This document shows, piece by piece, positions 43,478 to 51,509 of a stretch of 54,602 nt of DNA (position 1 is the stretch's first letter; the number at the start of each line of letters is the position of its first letter). The notes beneath the pieces are model-generated. The model did not search any database. It was not told where the DNA came from and was given only the letters and a program-made list of their open reading frames with translations. The DNA comes from Clostridium sp. CAG:568 (lineage in GTDB: Bacteria; Bacillota_I; Bacilli_A; RFN20; CAG-288), in NCBI GenBank assembly GCA_000434395.1, contig FR878764.1, positions 1 to 54,602 on the forward strand, in the 5' to 3' direction. Position numbers and translations under genes: made by a program.

Positions 43478-44659
43478 ATGAAAAAGATATATAGTTTTAT
43501 TCTTTTGTTTCCTTTACTACTAGTCTCGTGTGGAGAAGGAAACATTAATCCATCAACTTCTCCTAGTGAAGAAAGCTACAAACTTATTGTAAATTGTCCA
43601 GGGCATGAAGATGAGAGCTATGAGAACAAGTCTGGCGATGATTTGAATCCTAGCCATCCATCTATCAAGAATTATTATTTTGATGGCTGGTACGATCAAA
43701 AAGATGGAGGAGAGTTAGTCGATTTTTCAAATTATAATGGTTCGGCTTATGGTCATTGGACTAGCAATAAAGACATGACTGATGCACAAAAGCTAGATAG
43801 ATTTATCAAAGATTTAACAATGATGTCAGGAACTGTGAACCATACATTTGGAGATCAGTCTATTAGTATTCAATACTCTATTTCGGACCAAGTTTATACT
43901 GGAACGTCGAGCTTTTTAGCAGATAGATACGATAATTTGGTAGTCACAAAGACTTATTCTCCTTATTATGCTACAGCTGATGAAGTTGTTAAAGAAGAAG
44001 ATAAAGGTAAGACAGCCGATGAAGTCAACGAAGCGAATTACTTTAATAGAGTTGATGACTATTGGGAAGATGGGATGTATTTTAATGTATATCAATACAA
44101 TCAAAAACACACTGGATATAATTCGGTAGATTATCCTGATGGTTATTATGTTCAAGAAGATATAACTCAAAACAAGGCTAATCAATTGATGTCTATTGAT
44201 TTTTCCTCTTACTTCTTAGGAGTTCCATCGACATTATTAGCTAATATGAATGCTGGCCATAAGTTTACTAAAATAGATAATATTGAAGATGACAACATGG
44301 AAGTTGATGGTGATTTCTATTATATGGATGGATTTGATTCTACCGTCATAGATCCTTGGGATACAAAAACAGCGGGAGCTTCATTTGGTTTAGCTTTCAC
44401 TATCTCAAGCACAACAACTTCAGGCTACTTAGTGACTAATGCATATACGACAGAAGCTTCTGTTGCTTTTAGAAACGGAAAGATTGCATATTGCAGAGTG
44501 TTCAAGAGTCAAATAAATTACATAAATAGAGATGCTCAAATGGCTGTTACTACTGAATCTAATTACGAGTTTACTCAAGGTGATATAACGAGGAAATTCG
44601 ATGGTGATAGATTGGATTATCAAGACTTTCAAGAATATGAGGATACTAATAGTAATTAA
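43478..44659 (+). CDS. Surface lipoprotein with one InlB-type repeat
   Basis: 393 residues. Lipobox LLVSC with Cys18, followed by GEGNINPS, nearly the same as GKGNIDTS after the Cys of its neighbour. An InlB-type repeat spans about 30-90 (YYFDGWYDQKDGG...GHWT). The remaining 300 residues are rich in Asp, Tyr and Thr with no family I recognise. It starts 2 bases after the stop of the BspA-type gene with GGAG 8 bases upstream, so the two are co-transcribed and probably co-displayed. Confidence 0.8.
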   Translation: MKKIYSFILLFPLLLVSCGEGNINPSTSPSEESYKLIVNCPGHEDESYENKSGDDLNPSHPSIKNYYFDGWYDQKDGGELVDFSNYNGSAYGHWTSNKDMTDAQKLDRFIKDLTMMSGTVNHTFGDQSISIQYSISDQVYTGTSSFLADRYDNLVVTKTYSPYYATADEVVKEEDKGKTADEVNEANYFNRVDDYWEDGMYFNVYQYNQKHTGYNSVDYPDGYYVQEDITQNKANQLMSIDFSSYFLGVPSTLLANMNAGHKFTKIDNIEDDNMEVDGDFYYMDGFDSTVIDPWDTKTAGASFGLAFTISSTTTSGYLVTNAYTTEASVAFRNGKIAYCRVFKSQINYINRDAQMAVTTESNYEFTQGDITRKFDGDRLDYQDFQEYEDTNSN

Positions 44660-44688
44660 ACACTAGTATTTAGCAATATTTGCTGAAT

Positions 44689-44710
44689 GGAGGCAGATCG
44701 CCTCCTTTTA
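44689..44710 (+). terminator. Terminator after the lipoprotein pair
   Basis: 6-bp GC-rich stem (GGAGGC at 44689-44694, GCCTCC at 44700-44705), 5-base loop, then TTTTA. It is preceded by a smaller hairpin (AGCAA/TTGCT at 44672-44684). Confidence 0.8.
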
Positions 44711-44754
44711 GCGTGATTTAGATAAAATCTACCAATTTAAGCGTTGTGTAGGTT

Positions 44755-44763
44755 TGGTAAAAT
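44755..44763 (+). promoter_or_regulatory. Possible extended -10 upstream of galU
   Basis: TGGTAAAAT with the hexamer TAAAAT at 44758-44763, 35 bases before the galU ATG. It resembles the extended -10 seen upstream of the small peptide gene (TGCTAAAAT). No good -35 is visible. Confidence 0.4.
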
Positions 44764-44797
44764 GTTCACAATTTAATAAAGGAGGCTTTATCGTTAT

Positions 44798-45694
44798 ATG
44801 ATAAAGAAAGTTAGAAAAGCTGTTATTCCTGCTGCCGGATTAGGAACTCGTTTCCTTCCTGCAACAAAATCAATGCCTAAGGAAATGTTGCCTATCGTTG
44901 ATACACCTAACATTCAATATATCGTAGAAGAAGCTGTAAAAGCTGGAATTGAATCTATTTTGATCATCACTTCCGGAACAAAGAATGCTATTGAGAATCA
45001 CTTCGACTATAACTTTGAATTGGAAGAGAGACTTAGAAAAGCCGGAAAAGACAAACAGGCTGACATGGTTCATTCCATCGGAGACATGGCTGATGTCTTC
45101 TATGTCCGTCAAAAGAATCCTAAGGGGTTAGGTCACGCTATTTTATGTGCTAAAGATTTCATTGGTGATGAACCGTTTGCTGTATTGTTAGGAGATGATT
45201 TGGTTGTTCCTGACGATGATGGTAAACCCGCAATCGGAGCTTTGATCGAAACATATTACAAACATGGAACTTCAGTCTTGGGATGTAAGAAAGTTCCTCA
45301 TGAAAGCATATCTAAATATGGATCGGTAAAACCTGCATTTGAATTGAAAGGCGATGAATCTGAATTCCCAGTCGTAGATATGATTGAAAAGCCTCAGCCT
45401 GAAGAAGCTTTCACTGATGTAGCAATCCTTGGACGTTATGTCTGTACACCTGATATTTTTGATTTCTTGATGAAAACAAAGCCAGGAAGAAATAACGAAA
45501 TCCAATTGACTGATGCATTCCAGGCACAATGTAAGTCATTAGGTGAAATATATGCATGCAATTATCCTGGAACAAGGTACGATATAGGAGACAAGATGGG
45601 ATTTATCAAGGCCAATGTTGAGATGGCTATGAGAAGACCGGATTTAGGCGAAGCTGTCAAGGAATACATCAAAGAGCTTAGCAAGAAGCTTTAA
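44798..45694 (+). CDS. galU: UTP-glucose-1-phosphate uridylyltransferase
   Basis: 298 residues; makes UDP-glucose from UTP and glucose-1-phosphate. AAGLGTRFLPATKSMPKEMLP is the nucleotide-binding signature; LLGDDLVV and the conserved VDMIEKPQPEEA and GKR-like ILGRYVCTPDIFDFL segments follow. The product feeds the polysaccharide and glycolipid pathways; the cluster at 3.6-11.6 kb is a likely consumer. GGAGG lies 12 bases before the ATG. nifJ follows after 22 bases. Confidence 0.95.
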   Translation: MIKKVRKAVIPAAGLGTRFLPATKSMPKEMLPIVDTPNIQYIVEEAVKAGIESILIITSGTKNAIENHFDYNFELEERLRKAGKDKQADMVHSIGDMADVFYVRQKNPKGLGHAILCAKDFIGDEPFAVLLGDDLVVPDDDGKPAIGALIETYYKHGTSVLGCKKVPHESISKYGSVKPAFELKGDESEFPVVDMIEKPQPEEAFTDVAILGRYVCTPDIFDFLMKTKPGRNNEIQLTDAFQAQCKSLGEIYACNYPGTRYDIGDKMGFIKANVEMAMRRPDLGEAVKEYIKELSKKL

Positions 45695-45716
45695 ATAAAG
45701 AGGAGATTATGAGACT

Positions 45717-48700
45717 ATGGTAGCTAATGAGATTAAGAAGACGGAAGAGATTGTAGATGGAAATACGGCGGCTGCCGAGGGCTCATATATCTTTAGTGAA
45801 GTTGCAGCTATCTATCCGATAACACCCTCATCTCCGATGGCGGAGAATGTGGATGTTTTTGCGTCTAAAGGAAGAAAGAATGCTTTTGGCGATATAGTTA
45901 AGGTTGTTGAAATGGAGTCTGAAGCTGGTGCGGCCGGTGCGGTTCATGGAGCTAGCCAAGGCGGTGCCTTAGCCGTCACATATACAGCATCACAAGGATT
46001 GCTTTTGATGCTTCCGAACATGTATAAGTGGGTCGGTGAGGAACTTCCTATAGTTGTTCATGTTGCAGCTAGAAGTGTTGCAACTGAAGCGTTGTCAATT
46101 TTTGGTGATCACTCTGATGTTTATGCTGCAAGACAAACAGGCATGGCTATGCTATGTTCTCAATCAGTTCAAGATGTTATGAACTTAGCTCCGGTAGCTC
46201 ACTTGATTTCGATAGCGTCTTGCTTTCCTATAATCCATTTCTTTGATGGATTTAGAACTTCTCATGAATATCAAAAAGTATCTAAGGTTCCAGATGAAGA
46301 GTGGATTAAATTGCTGGATAAAGACGCATTGAATAGATTTAGACAAAAAGCTTTGAATCCTCATGGCAATGCTGTTACTAGAGGAACAAATCAAAATGAT
46401 GATATCTATTTCCAAACTAGAGAAGCACAAAATTTGCATATAAAAAAGGTTGGTCAAATAGCAAAACACTATTTGGAAGAAGCTTCTAGACTTACAGGAA
46501 AAACTTATGCACCTTTTGTTTATTATGGTGATCCTAATGCGACAGAAGTTATTGTGGCCATGGGTTCAGTCACAGAGACAATAAGCGAAGTAGTCGATGA
46601 CTTGAATTCGAAAGGCCAACATGTTGGAGTAGTTAAAGTCTACTTATATAGACCATTTGTTCCTGAATTTTTAAGTGAAGCCATTCCTAACTCAGTTAAA
46701 AGAGTTGCTGTTTTGGATAGGACAAAGGAGCCTGGCTCTGATGGAGAGCCTTTATATTTGGATGTCTTGGCTGGATTAAATCAGCAAAATAGATTTGATA
46801 TTCGTGTAGTCGGTGGAAGATATGGATTATCCAGTAGAGATACTCAGCCTAAGGATATTAAAGGAATTTTTGATTTCTTGAAATCTGATAATTTATTTTC
46901 AGGATTTACTGTTGGAATCAATGATGATGTAACTAATTTGTCTTTGAAATCCGATGATGACTATGTAATTGAAGATCCTACGGTTAGGTCATGTCTTTTC
47001 TATGGAATGGGGTCTGATGGAACTGTATCAGCTAATAAATCAGCCGCAAAAATAATCGGAGCCTTGACCGATTATAAAATTCAAGCATATTTTCAATACG
47101 GAAGTGAAAAAGCAGGTGGTGTGACTGTCTCACATATTAGATTTGGTGATAACAATATTCATAGTGAATATTATGTCCATGAAGCTGATTTCATTTCATG
47201 TTCTCAGGATTCATATTTGTTTAGATATGACATGCTGAAATCTATTAAGAATAATGGAATATTTTTGTTGAATACATCTTTATCAAAAGAAGCCTTGCTC
47301 AACACTTTGCCTTTAAGAGTAAAAAGAGATTTAGCTAAAGCAAATGCCAAATTTTATATTATCGATGCCAATACGGTAGCTAGAAGCTTGGGATTAGGAA
47401 GACACACAAATACGATATTAGAATCTGCTTTTTTCTATTTGATGGATGTAGCTCATAATCATCCTTTGATTTCATACAACGATGCATTAAATAAGATGAA
47501 AGAATACATCGTGAGTATGTATTCTAAAAAAGGGCAAGAAATTGTTGATGCAAATATTAAAGCAGTCGATATGGGAACCCAAGGCTTGGAAAAGATTGAC
47601 GTCGATCCTTCTTGGGCTGATATAGTTCTTGCTTCAGATACTAAATTAGATGTCAATACATATAAAGGATACGCTGATACTATTAGAAGAAGAGAAGGGT
47701 ATAGTTTACCTGTCTCTTCTATCATAAATAATGGTGTTGAAGATGGAACGGAATTAAACAATTCCAATTATGATGCTAAGAGATGCGTGGCTGATATTGT
47801 TCCACATTGGTTCAAAGAAAATTGTATTCAATGCAATCAATGTGCTTTAGTGTGTCCTCACGCAACCATTAGAGCATTCTTGCTGAACGAAAAGGATATG
47901 TCTGGCTTATCCAATGAAGAAAAAACAGATGTCTTGCCTGCTATTGGTCCTAAAGCTAAAGAATTAAATTATAGAATTCAAGTTTCACCTATGAATTGCT
48001 TAGGATGTTCGTTGTGTGTTGATATTTGTCCTGGAAAGTTTAATCCTAAGACAAAAACATTTAATAAAGCTTTAAAGATGGTCGATGCAAAAGGTGAATA
48101 TATTCATGAAGAAGCTGCAAACTATTTATATAGACATGTGCAATATAAACCTGGAATATTCCCAGCTGGATCATTGAAAGATGTCGGACAAATGAGACCT
48201 TATCACGAAGTATCTGGATCATGTGCGGGATGTGGTGAAACTCAATATTACAGGCTTTTAAGTCAGCTGTTTGGCTCGGATTTGATGATTGCTAATGCTA
48301 CTGGCTGTTCTTCTATTTATTGTGCTTCTACTCCACAAACATCTAATGTTACTGATGAAGATGGAAATGGAATAGCTTGGGCTAATTCTTTGTTTGAAGA
48401 TAATGCTGAGTATGGATATGGAATGCGTATGGCTCAAGACCATAAGCTAATTTCTATATTATCCATTATCCAAAAATACAAAGATGAGACGGAGCCTGAA
48501 TTAAAAGATTTGTTGAATCAATATGTCTTAAATCTTAAGAATAGGGATTTAATTAAGCCGATTTTGCCTAAAATTATTGAGTTGGTTAGGAAGAGCAACT
48601 CTGATGGAATAAAACAATTGCTATCATTTAAAAATGATATGCTAGATAAATGCGTTTGGATTGTTGGTGGAGATGGTTGGGCTTATGATATCGGATATGG

Positions 48701-49325
48701 TGGATTAGATCATGTCCTAGCTACTAAAGATGATGTTAATATCTTAGTCTTAGATACGGAAGTATATTCTAATACTGGAGGCCAAGCTTCTAAGTCATCT
48801 CAACAAGGACAAGTGGCTAAGTTTGCTGCATCTGGAAAGAAGACAGCAAAGAAAAACTTAGCTTTGTTAGCAATGGCATATAAGGATGTATATGTTGCTC
48901 AAATCAGTTTGGGTGGAAATATGATGGCCGCCATTAAGGCTATGAAAGAAGCAGAATCTTATCATAATGGACCTTCTATTGTCATCGCATATTGCCCCTG
49001 TATTGAGCATGGAATGAAAGGTGGATTGGTCAATACTAATAAAGCTGAAAAAGAAGCTGCTAATTGTGGGTATTTCCCAATCTTTAGATATGATCCACGT
49101 CTTCCTAAGCCTTTGACTTTAGATACTAAGACTCCAGATTTCAATAAATATTTAGACTTTGTCTTGTCCCAAAACAGATACGCTCAATTATCTAAAGTCA
49201 ATCCAGATGAAGCTGAGCGATTATTGAACAATTCCAAAAACGACGCAATTAATAGATATAACGATATAATTAGATTTGGAACACCTACGGAAGAAAATGA
49301 GGAAGATAATAAAGAGGTTAAATAA
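45717..49325 (+). CDS. nifJ: Pyruvate:ferredoxin (flavodoxin) oxidoreductase
   Basis: 1202 residues, the full single-chain length. Oxidises pyruvate to acetyl-CoA, CO2 and reduced ferredoxin or flavodoxin. N-terminal domain I has YPITPSSPMAE; domain V has two 4Fe-4S sites, CIQCNQCALVCPHA and CLGCSLCVDICPG. Domain VI has GCGETQYYRLLSQLFG with ATGCSSIY, and the TPP site WIVGGDGWAYDIGYGG...TEVYSNTGGQASKSS. This enzyme is oxygen-sensitive and signals an anaerobe. AGGAG lies about 12 bases before the ATG. Confidence 0.97.
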   Translation: MVANEIKKTEEIVDGNTAAAEGSYIFSEVAAIYPITPSSPMAENVDVFASKGRKNAFGDIVKVVEMESEAGAAGAVHGASQGGALAVTYTASQGLLLMLPNMYKWVGEELPIVVHVAARSVATEALSIFGDHSDVYAARQTGMAMLCSQSVQDVMNLAPVAHLISIASCFPIIHFFDGFRTSHEYQKVSKVPDEEWIKLLDKDALNRFRQKALNPHGNAVTRGTNQNDDIYFQTREAQNLHIKKVGQIAKHYLEEASRLTGKTYAPFVYYGDPNATEVIVAMGSVTETISEVVDDLNSKGQHVGVVKVYLYRPFVPEFLSEAIPNSVKRVAVLDRTKEPGSDGEPLYLDVLAGLNQQNRFDIRVVGGRYGLSSRDTQPKDIKGIFDFLKSDNLFSGFTVGINDDVTNLSLKSDDDYVIEDPTVRSCLFYGMGSDGTVSANKSAAKIIGALTDYKIQAYFQYGSEKAGGVTVSHIRFGDNNIHSEYYVHEADFISCSQDSYLFRYDMLKSIKNNGIFLLNTSLSKEALLNTLPLRVKRDLAKANAKFYIIDANTVARSLGLGRHTNTILESAFFYLMDVAHNHPLISYNDALNKMKEYIVSMYSKKGQEIVDANIKAVDMGTQGLEKIDVDPSWADIVLASDTKLDVNTYKGYADTIRRREGYSLPVSSIINNGVEDGTELNNSNYDAKRCVADIVPHWFKENCIQCNQCALVCPHATIRAFLLNEKDMSGLSNEEKTDVLPAIGPKAKELNYRIQVSPMNCLGCSLCVDICPGKFNPKTKTFNKALKMVDAKGEYIHEEAANYLYRHVQYKPGIFPAGSLKDVGQMRPYHEVSGSCAGCGETQYYRLLSQLFGSDLMIANATGCSSIYCASTPQTSNVTDEDGNGIAWANSLFEDNAEYGYGMRMAQDHKLISILSIIQKYKDETEPELKDLLNQYVLNLKNRDLIKPILPKIIELVRKSNSDGIKQLLSFKNDMLDKCVWIVGGDGWAYDIGYGGLDHVLATKDDVNILVLDTEVYSNTGGQASKSSQQGQVAKFAASGKKTAKKNLALLAMAYKDVYVAQISLGGNMMAAIKAMKEAESYHNGPSIVIAYCPCIEHGMKGGLVNTNKAEKEAANCGYFPIFRYDPRLPKPLTLDTKTPDFNKYLDFVLSQNRYAQLSKVNPDEAERLLNNSKNDAINRYNDIIRFGTPTEENEEDNKEVK

Positions 49326-49326
49326 T

Positions 49327-49665
49327 ATGAATTATCCTGAATGGGCTGATCGTCAATTGATGATTGACTTAAGAAATAAGATTGCTAAATGTTATAAGAA
49401 CAAAGATGGATCAATCTTTTATGTAGAACCTGGATTTTATAAAGCATTTGAAGCTTTAAAAAATATATATCCAGATAGAATTGATGATGTATTGAGAAAG
49501 ATGGATGAGCTGACTTCATCAAATAAAAAAGTCGTCTATGTATCTGATCCAGACGATCCATTGGTGATAGTTGAAAAAGCTAAATATATAACTATTTTTG
49601 ATTTAACTGATTCTATAGGATTGCTATTGGAAGATAAATCTAGAGGCTCTGATTACGGAGATTAA
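49327..49665 (+). CDS. Small conserved-looking protein of unknown function
   Basis: 112 residues from the ATG at 49327, just after the nifJ stop (AGAGG upstream); a longer frame from 49276 would overlap nifJ and is rejected. Start MNYPEWADRQLMIDLRNKIA; a later segment KKVVYVSDPDDPLVIVEKAK. It is acidic and soluble, with no signal. It is likely cotranscribed with nifJ and ends before a strong terminator. I do not recognise a family; a role with nifJ is only a positional guess. Confidence 0.7.
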   Translation: MNYPEWADRQLMIDLRNKIAKCYKNKDGSIFYVEPGFYKAFEALKNIYPDRIDDVLRKMDELTSSNKKVVYVSDPDDPLVIVEKAKYITIFDLTDSIGLLLEDKSRGSDYGD

Positions 49666-49675
49666 TCACTAAAAG

Positions 49676-49702
49676 AGTTGCACAGCTGTGCAACTTTTTT
49701 AA
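49676..49702 (+). terminator. nifJ operon terminator
   Basis: A perfect 20-base palindrome (AGTTGCACAGCTGTGCAACT, 49676-49695) directly followed by T residues. Strong intrinsic terminator 11 bases after the stop at 49665. Confidence 0.92.
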
Positions 49703-49794
49703 TGATTAAACAATACCTTCTTATGAAAAATTATTTTCCCATTTTCAAAGTATTATGTATCTATAATTCTAGATAGAAAAGAAAGGGAAATAAA

Positions 49795-50862
49795 ATGGAG
49801 GAGATAAACATAACTTATGATGAATGCTTTTTAGAACCTCTTACTAAGAGAATCTTATTGAATTTAGTAAGAGAAATGTCTAAATATATAAACAAGAATT
49901 TATCATTAGATGAATTCTATGATAAACATCCAACTTTATATAAGAATGCAAAAGATAAGAGAACACCGAAATTTAAAAGAAAAAGAATATTGATAATTAC
50001 ATCATCACCACTTAATTTTGGAATTGTTGAGGAAGCTATTAATAATATCAATGAGAAATATAAAATTAAAACGATTGTTTTTGATACTAAAAAGCAAGTG
50101 GAAACAATCAATATTAAAAGCAATGATTTAGATTTGGACAAATGGATAGGCCACTCAGAATTCTCAGATATCATAGCTTTTACTAAAGAAAAGAAAGGAA
50201 ATTCAACTTTAGTATCAGATATAGTTAAAGAGATGAGAAAGGATCCTTATTCTTATCCGAATTTGATTGAGGATATGAGTAAAGAATGCAATGTGGATAA
50301 CATTCAAAAAGAATTGGAGAAGACTTTATATGTCGCATTTAAATTAAATGATGATTCCAAATCAAAGATTTGGAAAATTTATGCAATTATTGATAAGCTT
50401 TATGACAAATTAAAAGGGGAAATTTATACTGCTAATCGTAAGAAAGAGATGATGCAGATATTTAATAGATACTCAATTATTTATAAGCCTAATGAATTAC
50501 CATATTTTCCTGATTCAAAGGTACTTGTCTTAGGTAATTCAACTTTATCTAGAAATGAATTAGAAAACATTATCAGTCAAAACGGACTAGATCCATCGTC
50601 ATTTGATTTTAACTTGGAATACAAAAAAGCCTCTATTAATATAGAAAAGTATAAAGGCTGCTGTAAATATAAGGCTATTATATTTGGACCGACCCCACAT
50701 AAGATGAAAGGTAGTGGAGATAGCAGCAGTCCAATACAATTGTTGAAAGACAATGAGAACTTATATCCAAAGATATTTGAATGTAGAACATCAGCAGGTG
50801 AACTAAAAATCACCAATAACAGTTTCACTGAACAGATAAAACAGATAAAAGAATTTTACTAG
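49795..50862 (+). CDS. Two-part protein of unknown family
   Basis: 355 residues, soluble and very Lys-rich. Residues ~60-110 (KRKRILIITSSPLNFGIVEEAI, KIKTIVFDTK) look like one alternating beta-alpha unit. The C-terminal 120 residues repeat that style (SKVLVLGNSTLSRNELENII, KYKAIIFGPTPHKMKG) and then carry GDSSSPIQLLKDN and GELKITNNSFTEQIKQI. The GPTPHK..GxGDSSS and GELKITNNSF blocks look conserved, but I cannot name a family. AAAGGG lies before the ATG. Its 3' end overlaps the convergent AlkD-like gene by 38 bases and there is no visible terminator. It could be nucleotide-binding; that is a guess. Confidence 0.75.
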   Translation: MEEINITYDECFLEPLTKRILLNLVREMSKYINKNLSLDEFYDKHPTLYKNAKDKRTPKFKRKRILIITSSPLNFGIVEEAINNINEKYKIKTIVFDTKKQVETINIKSNDLDLDKWIGHSEFSDIIAFTKEKKGNSTLVSDIVKEMRKDPYSYPNLIEDMSKECNVDNIQKELEKTLYVAFKLNDDSKSKIWKIYAIIDKLYDKLKGEIYTANRKKEMMQIFNRYSIIYKPNELPYFPDSKVLVLGNSTLSRNELENIISQNGLDPSSFDFNLEYKKASINIEKYKGCCKYKAIIFGPTPHKMKGSGDSSSPIQLLKDNENLYPKIFECRTSAGELKITNNSFTEQIKQIKEFY

Positions 50863-51505
50863 CTAATTCTTTGTTTTCTTTTGATATTTGTCTTGATTCC
50901 CTAATCTTTTGATTAGTTAATTTTAGTAATTTCTTATTATTCTTAAATTTGTTATAAATATCATTAAGACATGTCGAATCATTAGAAAATATCATAGATA
51001 AAATCCATGCTTGTCCTTTAGTGACATTTAATGATGAATCAGATTGTATAAAGGAAATTAAATCTTTTGATTTAATAAATTTAATTTCGCATAGTAATGA
51101 AACATATACTAGTCTTCTAACGTATTCGTGATTGGATTTCCTATATATTTTTAATACAGATAAATCCTTTTTACCTTTTGATAGTTTCAAATATTGTCTT
51201 AATAAATCAGTCATCATCCATGTATCTAAATGATTTCCATTTTTTTCAATAAAAGCTAATTGATCATTTAAATTGTTTAATTGATTAGTCCATATAATAA
51301 ATAGAATTAGATTTGTCTCTAAATTTCTATCCCAAAAAGTTTCATGGAATTCCAAGTCTTTATATTTTGTTGCTATTTTTTTGATGTGTGGAATCGATAA
51401 ACCAATCATATCAAATTTTGAATTTACTAATTTAGAATTAAAAGAAAGCAACTTAGAAGAAGAATATAAAGTTATATCTTTAATTAATAATTCGAATTCA
51501 TTCAT
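50825..51505 (-). CDS. AlkD-like DNA alkylation repair protein
   Basis: 226 residues, all-helical and HEAT-like. MIGLSIPHIKKIATKYKDL and NGNHLDTWMMTDLLRQYL match the AlkD family, which removes alkylated bases (3mA/7mG) as a monofunctional glycosylase; RKSNHEYVRRLVYVSLL is a further family block. Conservation is modest, so it may be a diverged member. It begins 4 bases after the uvrB stop, so it is probably cotranscribed with uvrB in a repair unit. Confidence 0.75.
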   Translation of the reverse strand: MNEFELLIKDITLYSSSKLLSFNSKLVNSKFDMIGLSIPHIKKIATKYKDLEFHETFWDRNLETNLILFIIWTNQLNNLNDQLAFIEKNGNHLDTWMMTDLLRQYLKLSKGKKDLSVLKIYRKSNHEYVRRLVYVSLLCEIKFIKSKDLISFIQSDSSLNVTKGQAWILSMIFSNDSTCLNDIYNKFKNNKKLLKLTNQKIRESRQISKENKELASKILLSVLSVQ

Positions 51506-51509
51506 AAAG

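Noticed and set aside
45709..45723. Four-codon frame (MRLW) just before nifJ
   Set aside because: Its spacing to AGGAG is too short and it is likely chance.
49276..49326. Longer start of the gene after nifJ
   Set aside because: It would overlap the end of nifJ; the ATG at 49327 has a ribosome site and a better-looking N-terminus.
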